A stretch of 64,000 nucleotides of DNA from Cervus elaphus (Eukaryota > Chordata > Mammalia > Artiodactyla > Cervidae). Positions 37,375-50,067 of this stretch are shown one piece after another. The translations under genes and the position numbers were made by a program. The stretch is taken from contig NC_057845.1 in the NCBI RefSeq assembly GCF_910594005.1, positions 2,170,001 through 2,234,000 on the forward strand. Reading direction: 5' to 3'. The notes beneath the pieces were generated by a model that saw only the letters and a list, made by a program, of their open reading frames with translations, ran no database searches and was not told the origin of the DNA. Each line of letters begins with the position of its first letter. The first letter of the stretch is position 1.

Positions 37375-38158
37375 GTGTTCTTGGGATTTCTCTGGAGTTC
37401 CATCAAGGAAATCAAGTCTCCTTTCCTGAGTGATGTGCAACACGGAATTGCTCTGCACGCAGTGCAGGGGAATCGGACCTCATCTCACGGCGAGGGGGAA
37501 GTCTCATGGTTTTTCTCCAGTTGCGGCGGGAACCTGGGGTATATTCTCGAGCTAAGACGGGGATGGCCCTTCCACACAGGAGTTTGTTCAGCGACTTCAG
37601 GACTCCTGCCTAGTTGCGAGGGACAACTCGAGGCTTGGCAGGGCAAATGGGACGCCTCTCCTGCTGAGGCGGGAGACCAAGGGTCCCTGTCCACGTGCCA
37701 CAGGTATCCGGGGACTCCTATCAAGTTTCACGAGGAGTCAGGCATCGTCTCCTTTAGAGGCACTGATCTCCGCGTGCCTCTGGAGTTTTCAAAGGATGTG
37801 AGGCCTTCGGTCGCGATGAGGTGGGGAACTAGGTCTTTCTCTGTGGTCTCCACAGGGGATTCAGACATCCTTTCGTCCTGGGCGATGCAAGACGAGCCTG
37901 CATTCAAGTCACTGCAGGGATATCCGGCCTTATTTCGAGTCAGGGCATCCCCATGTCCAGTCCACTTGAGGCCGCAAACTCAGGTTCCCTCTCACATACC
38001 TAGAGCTGAGAGAAGCCTCCGCTTGTGGTGATTGTGGTAACGTGGTATTCCTCTGGAGTCGAAACCAGGGACTAACCTCTCATCTCGAGTTGATTTTTGG
38101 TCCATAGAGCTCTTTCCTGTTGCTACAGTGACCTCAGGATTCCTCTAGCCTTGATACA
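37375..38158. repeat. Satellite monomer M48, N 5' and L 3' hybrid
   Basis: 784 bp. N with its deletion up to gaggccttcggtcg (about 37813). From ctgggcgatgcaag (about 37878) it is L as in M30. Confidence 0.92.
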
Positions 38159-38955
38159 GTGTTCTTGGGGTTTCTCTAGAGTGCCATCAGGAAAATCAAG
38201 GCTCCTTTCCTGTGTGATGTGCAACACGGAATTGCTCTGCACGCAGAGCAGGGGAATCGGGCCTCATCTCGCAGCGAGGGGGAAGTCTCATGGTTTTTCT
38301 CGAGTTGCGGCGGGAACCTGGGGTATATTCTCGAGTTCCGCCGGAAATGGCCCTTCCACACACGTGTTTGTTCAGCGACTTCAGGACTCCTGCCTAGTTG
38401 CGAGGGACAACTCGGGATTCTCCTCGAGGCTTGGCAGGGCAATTGGGACGCCTCTCCAGCTGAGGCGGGAGACCAAGGGTCCCTTTCCACATGCCACAGG
38501 TAATTCAGGGACTCCTATCAAGTTTCAGGAGGAGTCAGGCATCGTCTCCTTTGGAGGCACTCATCTCCGTGTATCTCCTAAGTTTTCAAAGGATGTGAGG
38601 CCTCCGGTCACGATGAGTTGGGGAACTAGGTCTTTCTCTGTGGTCTCCACAGGGGATTCAGACATCCTTTCGTCTTGGGAGATGCAAGACGAGCCTGCTT
38701 TCAAGTCACTGCAGGGATATCCGGCCTTATTTCGAGTCAGGGCATCCCCATGTTCATTCCACTTGAGGCCGCAAACTCAGGGTCCCTCTCACATACCAAG
38801 AGCTGAGAGAAGCCTCCTCTTGAGGTGCTTGTGGTAAGGTGGTATTCCTCTGGAGTCGAAGCCAGGGACTAACCTCTCATCTCGAGTTGATTTTTGGTCC
38901 ACGGAGCTCTGTTATGTTGCTACAGTGACCTCAAGATCCCTCTAGCCTTGAAACA
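38159..38955. repeat. Satellite monomer M49, subfamily M
   Basis: 797 bp. Near copy of M31 at offset 14,287. Differs at gttccgccggaaatgg, among others. Confidence 0.93.
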
Positions 38956-39738
38956 GTGTTCTTGGGATTTCTCTAGAGTTCCATCAAGGAAATCAAGTCT
39001 CCTTTCATGAGTGATGTGCAACACGGAATTGCTCTGCACGCAGTGCAGGGGAATCGGACCTCATCTCACGGCGAGGGGGAAGTCTCATGGTTTTTCTCCA
39101 GTTGCGGCGGGAACCTGGGGTATATTCTCGAGCTAAGACGGGGATGGCCCTTCCACACAGGAGTTTGTTCAGCGACTTCAGGACTCCTGCCTAGATGCGA
39201 GGGACAACTCGAGGCTTGACAGGGCAAATGGGACGCCTCTCCAGCTGAGGCGGGAGACCAAGGGTCCCTGTCCACGTGCCACAGGTATCCGGGGACTCCT
39301 ATCAAGTTTCACATGAGTCAGGCATCGTCTCCTTTAGAGGCACTGATTTCCGCGTACCTCTGGAGTTTTCAGAGGATGTGAGGCCTTCGGTCGCGATGAG
39401 GTGGGGACCTAGGTCTTTCTCTGTGGTCTCCAAAGGGGATTCAGACATCCTTTCGTCTTGGGAGATGCAAGACGAGCCTGCATTCAAGTCACTGCAGGGA
39501 TATCCGGCCTTATTTCGAGTCAGGGCATCCCCGTGTCCAGTCCACTTGAGGCCGCAAACTCAGGGTCCCTCTCACATACCTAGAGCTGAGAGAAGCCTCC
39601 TCTTGAGGTGCTTGTGGTAAAGTTGTATTCCTCTGCAGTCGTAGCCAGGGACTAACCTCTCATCTCGAGTTGATTTTTGGTCCACAGAGCTGTTTCCTGT
39701 TACTACGGTGACCTCAGGATCCCTCTAGCCTTGAAACA
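38956..39738. repeat. Satellite monomer M50, subfamily N (12 bp deletion)
   Basis: 783 bp, the shortest unit. Copy of M32 with a further base lost at tttcacatgagtcagg. Confidence 0.93.
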
Positions 39739-40534
39739 GTGTTCTTGGGGTTTCTCTAGAGTGCCATCAAGAAAATCAAGGCTCCTTTCCTGTGTGATGT
39801 GCAACACGGCATTGCTCTGCACGCAGAGCAGGGGAATCGGGCCTCATCTCGCAGCGAGGGGTAAGTCTCATGGTTTTTCTCGAGTTGCGGCGGGAACCTT
39901 GGGTATATTCTCGAGTTACGACGGGGATGGCCTTTCCACACACGTGTTTGTTCAGCGACGTCAGGACTCCTGCCTAGTTGCGAGGGACAACTCGGGATTC
40001 TCCTCGAGGCTTGGCAGGGCAATTGGGACGCCTCTCCAGCTGAGGCGGGAGACCAAGTGTCCCTTTCCATGTGCCACAGGAATCCTGGGACTCCTATCAA
40101 GTTTCAGGAGGAGTCAGGCATCGTCTCCTTTGGAGGCACTCATCTCCGCGTCCCTCTGGAGTTTTCAAAGGATGTGAGTCCTCCGGTCGCGATGAGGTGG
40201 GGAACTAGGTCTTTCTCTGTGGTCTTCACAGGGGATTCAGACATCCTTTCGTCTTGGGAGATGCAAGACGAGCCTGCATTCTAGTCACTGCAGGGATATC
40301 CGGCCTTATTTCGAGTCAGGGCAATGCGATGTTCATTCCACTTGAGGCCGCAAACTCAGGGTCCCTCTCAGATACCTAGAGCTTAGAGAAGCCTCCTCTT
40401 CAGGTTCTTGTGGTAAGGTGGTATTCCTCTGCAGTCGAAGCCAGGGACTAACCTCTCATCTCGAGTTGATTTTTGGTCCACGGAGCTCTTTCGTGTTGCT
40501 ATAGTGACCTCAGGATCCCTCTGGCCTTGAAACA
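39739..40534. repeat. Satellite monomer M51, subfamily O
   Basis: 796 bp. Copy of M33 with gtgcaacacggcattg and gtggtcttcac. It runs straight into B, so subfamily A is missing at this junction. Confidence 0.93.
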
Positions 40535-41328
40535 GTGTTCTTGGGGTTTCTCTGGAGTGCCATCAAGGAAATCAAGGCTCCTTTCACGTGTGATGTGCAA
40601 CACGGAATTGCTCTGCACGCAGTGCAGGGGAATCGGGCCTCATCTCGTGGCGAGGGGGAAGTCTCATGGTTTTTCTCGAGTTGCGGCGGGACCCTGGGGT
40701 ATATTCTCGAGTTACGACGGCGATGGCCTTCCACACACGTGTTTCTTCAGCGACGTCGGGACTCCTGCCTAGTTGCGAGGGACAACTCGGGATTATCCTC
40801 GAGGCTTGGCATGGCAATTGGGACGCCACTGCAGCTGAGGAGGGAGACCAAGGGTCGCTTTCCACGTGCCAAAGTAATCCTGGGACACCTATCAAGTTTC
40901 AAGAGGAGTCAGGCATCGTCTCCTTTGGAGGCACTGATCTCCGCGTCCCTCTGGAATTTTCAAAGGAGGTGAGGCCTCGGTCGCGATGAGGTGGAAAACT
41001 AGATCTTTCTCTGTGGTCTCCACAGGGTATTCAGACATCCTTTCGTCTTGGGAGATGCAAGACGAGCCAGCATTCAAGTCACTGCAGGGATATCCACCCT
41101 TATTTCGAGTCAGGGCATCGCGGTGTCCATTTCACTTGACGCTGCCAACTCAGGGTCCCTCTCACATGCCTAGAGCTGAGAGAAGCCTCCTCTTGAGGTG
41201 CTTGTGGTAAGGTGGTATTCCTCTGGAGTCGAAGCCAGGGACTAACCTCTCATCTCGAGTTGATTTTTGGTCCACGGAGCTCTTTCGTGTTGCTACAGTG
41301 ACCTCAGGATCCCTTTAGCCTTGAAACA
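40535..41328. repeat. Satellite monomer M52, subfamily B
   Basis: 794 bp. Near copy of M35 at offset 13,494. Private gaggtggaaaactag. Confidence 0.93.
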
Positions 41329-42122
41329 GTGTTCTTGGGGTTTCTCTGGAGTGCCATCAAGGAAATCAAGGCTCCTTTCATGTGTGATGTGCAACACGGA
41401 ATTTCTCTGCACACAGTGCTGGGGAATCGGGCTTCATCTCGCAGCGAGGGGGAAGTCTCATGGTCTTTCTCGAGTTGCGGCGGAAACCTGGGGTATATTC
41501 TCGAGTTACGACGGGGATGGCCCTTCCACACACGTGTTTGTTCAGCGACGTCAGGACTCCTGCCTAGTTGCGAGGGACAACTCGGGATTATCCTCGAACC
41601 TTGGCAGGGCAAATGGGACGCCTCTCCAGCTGAGGCGGGAGACCAAGTGTCCCTTTCCACGTGCCACAGGAATCCTGGGACTCCTATCAAGTTTCACGAG
41701 GAGTCAGGCATCATCTCATTGGAGGCACGGATCTCCGTGTACCTCTGAATTTTCCAAGGATGTGAGGCCTCCGGTCGCGATGAGGTGGGGAACTAGGTCT
41801 TTCTCTGTGGTCTCCACAGGGGATTCAGACATCCTTTTGTCTTGGGAGATGCAAGACGAGCCTGCATTCAAGTCACTGCAGGGATATCCGGTCTTATTTC
41901 GAGTCAGGGCATCGCGGTGTCCGTTCCACTTGAGGCCGCCAACTCAGGGTCCCTCTCACATTCCTAGAGCTGAGAGAAGCCTCCTCTTGAGGTGCTTGTG
42001 GTAAGGTGGATTTCCTTTGGAGTCGAAGCCAGGGACTAACCTCTCATCTCAAGTTGATTTGTGGTCCACGGAGCTCTTTCGTGTTGCTACAGTGACCTCA
42101 GGATCCCTGTAGCCTTGAAACA
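41329..42122. repeat. Satellite monomer M53, subfamily C
   Basis: 794 bp. Near copy of M36. Private cacagtgctgggg and cctcgaaccttgg. Confidence 0.93.
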
Positions 42123-42918
42123 GTGTTCTTGGGGTTTCTCTGGAGTGCCATCAAGGAAATTAAGGCTCCTTTCATGTGTGATGTGCAACACGGAATTTCT
42201 CTGCACGCAGTGCAGGGGAATCGGGACTCATCTCGTGGCGAGGGGTAAGTCTCATGGTTTTTCTCGAGTTGCGGCGGGAACCTGGGGTATATTCTCGAGT
42301 TACGACGGGGATGGCCCTTCCACACACGTGTTTGTTCAGCGACGTCAGGACTCCTGCCTAGTTGCGAGGGACAACTCGGGATTCTCCTCGAGGCTTGGCA
42401 GGGCAATTGGGACGCCTCTCCAGCTGAGGCGGGAGACCAAGGGTCCCTCTCCACATGCCACAGGAATCCTGGGACTCCTATCAAGTTTCACGAGGAGTCA
42501 GGCATCGTCTCCTTTGGAGTCACTGATCTCCGCGTCCCTCTGGAATTTTCCAACGATGTGAGGCCTCCGGTCGCGATGAGGTGGGGAACTAGGTCTTTCT
42601 CTGCGGTCTCCACAGGGGATTCAGACATCCTTTCGTCTTGGGAGATGCAAGACGAGCCTGCATTCAAGTCACTGCAGGGATATCCGGCCTTATTTCGAGT
42701 CAGGGCATCGCGGTGTCCATTCCACTTGAGGCCTCCAACTCAGGGTCCCTCTCACATACCTAGAGCTGAGAGAAGCCTCCTCTTGAAGTGCTTGTGGTAA
42801 GGCGGTATTCCTCTTGAGTCGAAGCCAGGGACTAACCTCTCATCTCGAGTTGATTTTTGGTCCACAGAGCTCTTTCGTGTTGCTACAGTGACCTCAGGAT
42901 CCCGCTAGCCTTGAATCA
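42123..42918. repeat. Satellite monomer M54, subfamily D
   Basis: 796 bp. Near copy of M37 at offset 13,495. Private gaatcgggactc and cttgaagtgc. Confidence 0.93.
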
Positions 42919-43715
42919 GTGTTCTTTGGGATTCTCTGGAGTGCCATCAAGGAAATCAAGGCTCCTTTCCTGTGTGATGTGCAACACGGAATTGCTCTGC
43001 ATGCAGTGCAGGGGAATCGGGCCTCATCTCGTGGCGAGGGGGAAGTCTCATGGTTTTTCTCGAGTTGTGGCGGGAACCTGGGGTATATTCTCGAGTTACA
43101 AACGGGGATGGCCTTTCCACACACGTGGTTGTTCTGCGACGTCAGGACTCCTGCCTAGTTGCGAGGGAGAACTCGGGATTCTCCTCGAGGCTTGGCAGGG
43201 CAATTGGGACGCCTCTCCAGCTGAGGCGGGAGACCAAGATTCCCTCTCTACATGCCACAGGAATCCTAGGACTCCTATGAAGTTTCACGAGGAGTCAGGC
43301 ATCGTCTCCTTTGGAGGCACTGATCTCCGCGTCCCTCTGGAGTTTTCCAAGGATGTGAGGCCTCCAGTCGCGATGAGATTGGGAACTAGGTCTTTCTCTG
43401 TGGTCTCTACAGGGGATTCAGACATCCTTTCGTCTGGGGAGATGTAAGACGAGCCTGCATTCAAGTCACTTCCGGGGTATCCTGCCTTATTTCGAGTCAT
43501 GGCATCGCGGTGTCCATTTCACTTGAGGCCGCCAACTCAGGGTCCCTCTCTCATACCTAGAGCTGAGAGAAGCCTCCTCTTGAGGTGCTTGTGGTAAGGT
43601 GGTATTCCTCTTGAGTCGAAGCCAGGGACTAACCTCTCATCTCGAGTTGATTTTTGGTCCACAGAGCTCTTTCGTGTTGCTACAGTGACCTCAGGATCCC
43701 GCTAGCCTTGAATCA
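42919..43715. repeat. Satellite monomer M55, subfamily E
   Basis: 797 bp. Copy of M38. Its 3' end leads into another E-type start rather than F. Confidence 0.93.
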
Positions 43716-44511
43716 GTGTTCTTTGGGATTCTCTGGAGTGCCATCAAGGAAATCAAGGATCCTTTCATGTGTGATGTGCAACACGGAATTGCTCTGCATG
43801 CAGTGCAGGGGAATCGGGCCTCATCTCGCGGCGAGGGGGAAGTCTCATGGTTTTTCTCGAGTTGCGGCGGGAACCTGGGGTATATTCTCGAGTTACGACG
43901 GGAATGGCCCTTCCACACACGTGTTTTTTCAGCGACGTCAGGACTCCTGCCTAGTTGCGAGGGCCAACTCTGGATTCTTCTTGAGGCTTGACAGGGCAAT
44001 TGGTACGCCTCTCCAGCTGAGGCGGGAGACCAAGTGTCCCATTCCACGTACCACAGGAATCCTGGGACTCCTATCAAGTTTCACGAAGAGTCAGGCATCG
44101 TCTCCTTTGGAGGCACTGATCTCCGCATACCTCTGGAGTTTTCAAAGGATGTGATGCCCCCGGTCGCAATGAGGTGGGGAACTAGGTCTTTCTCTGTGGT
44201 CTCCACAGGGGATTCAGACATCCTTTCGTCTTGGGAGATGCAAGACTAGCCTGCATTCAACTCACTGCAGGGATATCCGGCCTTTTTTCGAGTCAGGGCA
44301 TCCCTGTGTCCATTCCACTTGAGGCCGCAAACTCAGCGTCCCTCTCACATACCTAGAGCTGAGAGAAGCCTCCTCTTGAGGTGCTTGTGGTAAGGTGGTA
44401 TTGCTCTGGAGTCCAAGCCAGGGACTAACCTCTCATCTCGAGTTGATTTTTGGTCCACGGAGCTCTTTCGTGTTGCTACAGTGACCTCAGGATCCCTCTA
44501 GCCTTGAAACA
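43716..44511. repeat. Satellite monomer M56, E/F/G mosaic
   Basis: 796 bp. Begins as E (gttctttgggattc). The middle looks like F (gcatgcagtg, acgggaatggcc). From cttcttgaggcttgac (about 43977) it is G. This would follow if the E-F-G junctions were collapsed by deletion. Confidence 0.9.
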
Positions 44512-45306
44512 GTGTTCTTGGGGTTTCTCTGGAGTGCCATCAAGATATCAAGGCTCCTTTCCTGTGTGAATTGCAACACGGAATTGCTCTGCACGCAGTG
44601 CAGGGGAATCGGGCCTCATCTCGCGGCGAGGGGGAAGTCTCATGGTTTTTCTCTAGTTGCGGTGGGAACCTGGTGTACATTCTTGAGTTACAACGTGGAT
44701 GGCCCTTCCTAACATGTGTTTGTTCAGCGACTTCAGGACTCCTGCCTAGATGCGAGGGACAACTCGGGATTCTCCTCGAGGCTTGGCAGGGCAATTGGGA
44801 CGCCTCTCCAGCTGAGGCGGGAGACCAAGTGTCCCTTTCCACATGCCACAGGAATCCTGGGACTCCTATCAAGTTTCACGAGGAGTCAGGCATCGTCTCC
44901 TTTGGAGGCACTGATCTCCGCGTACCTCTGGAGTTTTCAAAGGATGTGAGGCCTCCGGTCGCGATGAGGTGGGGAACTAGGTCTTTCTCTGTGGTCTCCA
45001 CAGGGTATTCAGACATCCTTTCTTCTTGGGAGATGCAAGACGAGCCTGCTTTCAAGTCACTGTAGGGATATCCGGCCTTATTTCGAGTCAGGGCATCACA
45101 ATGTCCATTCCACTTGAGGCCGCATACTCAGGGTCCCTCTCACATACCTAGAGCTGAGAGAAGCCTCCTCTTGAGGTGCTTCTGGTAAGGTGGTATTCCT
45201 CTGGAGTCGAATCCAGGGACTAACCTCTCATCTCGAGTTGATTTTTGGTCCACGTAGCTCTTTCGTGTTGCTACAGTGACCTCAGGATCCCTCTAGCCTT
45301 GAAACA
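44512..45306. repeat. Satellite monomer M57, subfamily H
   Basis: 795 bp. Copy of M26 at offset 24,617. Private ccttcctaacatg. Confidence 0.93.
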
Positions 45307-46101
45307 GTGTTCTTGGGGTTTCTCTGGAGTGCCATCAAGATATCCAGGCTCCTTTCCTGTGTGAATTGCAACACGGAATTGCTCTGCATGCAGTGCAGGG
45401 GAATCGGGCCTCATCTCGCGGCGAGGGGGAAGTCTCATGGTTTTTCTCGAGTTGCGGTGGGAACCTGGTGTACATTCTCGAGTTACAACGGGGATGGCCC
45501 TTCCACACATGTGTTTGTTCAGCGACTTCAGAACTCCTGCCTAGTTGCGAGTGACAACTCGAGATTCACCTCGAGGCTTGGCAGGGCAATTGGGACGCCT
45601 CTCCAGCTGAGGCGGGAGACCAAGGGTCCCTTTCCACATGCCACAGGAATCCTGGGACTCCTATCAAGTTTAACGAGGAGTCAGCCATCGTCTCCTTTGG
45701 AGGCACTGATCTCCGCGTATCTCTAGAGTTTTCAAAGGATGTGAGGCCTCCGGTCGAGATGAGGTGGGAAACTAGATATTTCTCTGTGGTATCCACAGGG
45801 GATTCAGACATCCTTTCGTCTTGGGAGATGCAAGACGAGCCTGCATTCAAGTCACTGCAGGGAAATTCGGCCTTATTTCAAGTCAGGGCATCGCAGTGTC
45901 CATTCCACTTGAGGCCGCCAACTTAGGGTCCCTCTCACATACCTAGAGCTGAGAGAAGCCTCCTCTTGAGGTGCTTGTGGTAAGGGGGTATTCCTCTGGA
46001 TTCGAATCCAGGGACTAACCTCTCATCTCGAGTTGATTTTTGGTCCATGGAACTCTTTCGTGTTGCTACAGTGACCTCAGGATCCTTCAGGCCTTGAAAG
46101 A
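45307..46101. repeat. Satellite monomer M58, subfamily I
   Basis: 795 bp. Copy of M27. Private tcagaactcctg, gcgagtgacaac and gattcacctcg. Ends with the palindrome. Confidence 0.93.
45996..46011. other. 16 bp perfect palindrome before J (M58 end)
   Basis: Same palindrome at the third I-to-J junction. Confidence 0.9.
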
Positions 46102-46896
46102 GTGTTCCAGGGGTTTCTCTGGAGTTCCATCAAGGAAATCAAGGCTCCTTTCCTGTGTGATGTGCAACACGGAATTTCTCTGCACGCAGTGCAGGGGAAT
46201 CGGGCCTCATCTCGTGCCGAAGGGGAAGTCTCATGGTTTTTTTGGAGTTGCTGCGGGAACCATGGGTATATTCTCGAGTTACGACGGGGATGGCCCTTCC
46301 ACACACGTGTTTGTTCAGCGACGTCAGGACTCCTGCCTAGTTGCGAGGGACAACTCGGGATTCTCCTCGAGGCTTGGCAGGGCAATTGGGACGGCTCTCC
46401 AGCTGAGGCGGGAGACCAAGGGTCCCTTTCCACGTGCCACAGGAATCCTGGGACTCCTGATAAGTTTCATGAGGAGTCAGGCATCGTCTCCTTTGGAGGT
46501 ACTGATCTCCGCGTCCCTCTGGAGTTTTCAAATGATGTGAGGCCTCCGGTCGCGATGAGGTGGGGAACTAGGTCTTTTCCTGTGGTCTCCACATGGGATT
46601 CACACATCCTTTCGTTTTGGGAGATACAAGACGAGCCTGCATTCAAGTCACTGCAGGGATATCCGGCCTTAATTCGAGTCAGGGCATCACGGTGTCCATT
46701 CCACTTGAGGCTGCAAACTCCGGGTCCCTCTCACAAACCTAGAGCAGAGAAAATCCTATCTTGAGGTGCTTGTGGTAAGGTGGTATTCCTCTGGAGTCGA
46801 AGCCAGGGACTAACCTCTCATCTCGAGTTGATTTTTTGTCCACGGAGCTCTTTCGTGTTGCTCCAGTGACCTCAGGATCCCTCTAGCCTTGAAACA
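46102..46896. repeat. Satellite monomer M59, subfamily J
   Basis: 795 bp. Copy of M28 at offset 24,617. Private gaggctgcaaactcc and aatcctatcttg. Confidence 0.93.
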
Positions 46897-47691
46897 GTGT
46901 TCTTGGGGTTTCTCTGGAGTGCTTTTAAGGAAATCAAGGCTCCTTTCATGGTTAATGTGCAACACGGAATTGCTCTCCACGAAGTGCATGGGAATCGGGG
47001 CTCATCTGGCGGCGAGTGGAAAGTCTCATGTTTTTTCTCGAGTTGCGGCAGGAAACTGGGGTATATTCTCGAGTTACGACGGGGATGGCCCTTCCACACA
47101 TGTGTTTGTTCAGCGACGTCAGGACTCCTGCTTAGTTGCGAGGGACAACTCGGGATTCTCCTCGAGGCTTGGCAGGGCAATTGGGACGCCTCTCCAGCTG
47201 AGGCGGGAGACCAAGGGTCCCTTTCCACGTGCCACAGGAATCCTGACGCTCCTATCAAGTTTCACGTGGAGTCAGGCATCGAATCCTTTGGAGACACTGA
47301 TCTCCGCGTACCTCTGGAGTTTTCAAAGGATGTGAGGCCTCCGGTCGCGATGAGGTGGGGAACTAGGTCTTTCTCTGCGGTCTCCACAGGGGATTCAGAC
47401 ATCCTTTCGTCTTGGGAGATGCAAGACGAGCCTGCACTCAAGTCACTGCAGGGATATCCGGCCTTATTTCGAGTCAGGGCATCCCCATGTCCATTCCACT
47501 TGAGGCCGCAAACTCAGGGTCCCTCTCACATACCTAGAGCTGAGAGAAGCCTACTCTTGAGGTGCTTGTGGTAAGGTGGTATTCCTTTGGAGTCGAAGAC
47601 AGGACTAACCTCTCATCTCGAGTTGATTTTTGGTCCACGGATCTCTGTCGTGTTGCTACAGTGACCTCAGGATCCCTCTAGCCTTGAAACA
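46897..47691. repeat. Satellite monomer M60, K 5' and P 3' hybrid
   Basis: 795 bp. K through gaatcctttggagac (about 47295). From cctgcactcaag (about 47430) it is P, including gaagacaggactaacc. Confidence 0.92.
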
Positions 47692-48488
47692 GTGTTCTTG
47701 GGATTTCTCTGGAGTGCCATCAAGGAAATCAAGTCTCCTTTCATGTGTGATGTGCAACACGGAATTGCTCTGCACGCAGTGCAGGGGAATCGGACCTCAT
47801 CTCACGGCGAGGGGGAAGTCTCATGATTTTTCTCGAGTTGCGGCGGGAACCTGGTGTATATTCTCGAGTTAAGACGGGGATGGCCCTTCCACACAGGTGT
47901 TTGTTCAGCGACTTCAGAACACCTGCCTAGTTGCGAGGGACAACTCGGGATTCTCCTCGAGGCTTGGCAGGGCAATTGGGACGCCTCTCCAGCTGAGGCG
48001 GGAGACCAAGGGTCCCTTTCCACGTGCCACAGGTAATTCAGGGACTCCTATCAAGTTTCAGGAGGAGTCAGGCATCGTCTCCTTTGGAGGCACTCATCTC
48101 CGTGTATCTCCTAAGTTTTCAAAGGATGTGAGGCCTCCGGTCACGATAAGGTGGGGAACTAGGTCTTTCTCTGCGGTCTCCACAGGGGATTCAGAAATCC
48201 TTTCGTCTTGGGAGATGCAAGACGAGCCTGCACTCAAGTCACTGCAGGGATATCCGGCCTTATTTCGAGTCAGGGCATCCCCATGTCCATTCCACTTGAG
48301 GCCGCAAACTCAGGGTCCCTCTCACATACCTAAAGCTGAGAGAAGCCTACTCTTGAGGTGCTTGTGGTAAGGTGGTATTCCTCTGGAGTCGAAGACAGGG
48401 ACTAACCTCTCATCTCTAGTTGATTTTTGGTCCACGGAGCTCTGTCGTGTTGCTACAGTGACCTCAGGATCCCTCTAGCCTTGAAACA
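47692..48488. repeat. Satellite monomer M61, subfamily Q
   Basis: 797 bp. Near copy of M45. Private tcagaacacctg and cctaaagctgag. Confidence 0.93.
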
Positions 48489-49272
48489 GTGTTCTTGGGA
48501 TTTCTCTGGAGTGCCATCAAGGAAATCAAGTCTCCTTTCATGTGTGATGTGCAACACGGAATTGCTCTGCACGCAGTGCAGGGGAATCGGACCTCATCTC
48601 ACGGCGAGGGGGAAGTCTCATGGTTTTTCTCGAGTTGCGGCGGGAACGTGGGGTATATTCTCGAGTTAAGACGGGGATGGCCCTTCCAGACAGGAGTTTG
48701 TTCAGCGACTTCAGGACTCCTGCCTAGTTGCGAGGGACAACTCGAGGCTTGGAAGGGCAATTGGGACGCCTCTCCAGCTGAGGCGGGAGACCAAGGTTCC
48801 CCCTCTACATGCCACAGGAATCCTAGGACTCCTATCAAGTTTCACGAGGAGTCAGGCATCGTCTCCTTTGGAGGCACTGATCTCCGCGTCCCTCTGGAGT
48901 TTTCCAAGGATGTTAGGCCTCCGGTCGCGATGAGATGGGGAACTCGGTCTTTCTCTGTGGTCTCCACAGGGGATTCAGACATCCTTTCGTCTTGGGAGAT
49001 GCAAGACGAGCCTGCATTCAAGTCACTGCAGGGATATCCGGCCTTATTTCGAGTCAGGGCATCGCGGTGTCCGTTCCACTTGAGGCCGCAAACTCAGGGT
49101 CCCTCTCAGATACCTAGAGCTGAAAGAAGCCTCCTCTTGAGGTGCTTGTGGTAAGGTGGATTTCCTTTGGAGTCGAAGCCAGGGACAAGCCTCTCATCTC
49201 GAGTTGATTTTTGGTCCAGTGCGCTCTTTCGTGTTGCTACAGTGACCTCAGGATCCCTCTAGCCTTGAAACA
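48489..49272. repeat. Satellite monomer M62, subfamily R (12 bp deletion)
   Basis: 784 bp. Copy of M46 with gagtttgttcagcg and gatgttaggcctcc. Deletion near 48741. Confidence 0.93.
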
Positions 49273-50067
49273 GTGTTCTTGGGGTTTCTATGGAGTGCCA
49301 TCAAGGAAATCAAGGCTCCTTTCCTGTGTGATGTGCAACACGGAATTTCTCTGCATGCAGTGCAGGGGAATCGGGCCTCATCTCGCGGCGAGGGGGAAGT
49401 CTCATGGTTTTTCTCGAGTTGTGGCGGGAACCAGGGGTATATTCTCGAGTTACGACGGGAATGGCCCTTATACACACGTGTTTGTTCAGCGACGTCAGGA
49501 CTCCTGCCTAGTTGCGAGGGACAACTCGGGATTCTCTTCCAGGCTTGGCAGGGCAATTGGGACGCCTCTCCAGCTGAGGCGGGAGACCAAGGGTCCCTTT
49601 CCACGTGCCACAGGTAATTCAGGGACTCCTATCAAGTTTCACGAGGAGTCAGGCCTAGTCTCCTTTGGAGGCACTGATCTCCGCGTATCTCTGGAGTTTT
49701 CAAAGGATGTGAGGCCTCCGGTCGCGATGAGGTGGGGAACTAGGTCTTTCTCTTCGGTCTCCACAGGGGATTCAGACATCTTTTCATCTTGGGAGATGCA
49801 AGACGAGCCTGCACTCAAGTCACTGCAGGGATATCCGGCTTTATTTCGAGTCAGGGCATCCCCATGTTCATTCCACTTGAGGCCGCAAACTCAGGGTCCC
49901 TCTCACATACCAAGAGCTGAGAGAAGCCTCCTCTTGAGGTGCTTGTTAAGGTGGTATTCCTCTGGAGTCGAAGCCAGGGACTAACCTCTCATCTCGAGTT
50001 GATTTTTGGTCCACGGAGCTCTGTTATGTTGCTACAGTGACCTCAAGATCCCTCTAGCCTTGAAACA
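49273..50067. repeat. Satellite monomer M63, subfamily S
   Basis: 795 bp. Copy of M47, with 2 bp lost at gtgcttgttaagg. Confidence 0.93.

Larger units (their letters stand above)
30221..43715. repeat. Second higher-order cycle (M39-M55), rearranged
   Basis: Seventeen monomers follow the same series but lack H-I between G and J and lack A between O and B. They gain a P-Q-R-S-N segment (34201 to about 37830) between L and M. The segment from about 37830 to 40475 copies about 23543-26189 at offset 14,287, and M52-M55 copy M35-M38 at offset 13,494-13,495. Confidence 0.7.
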
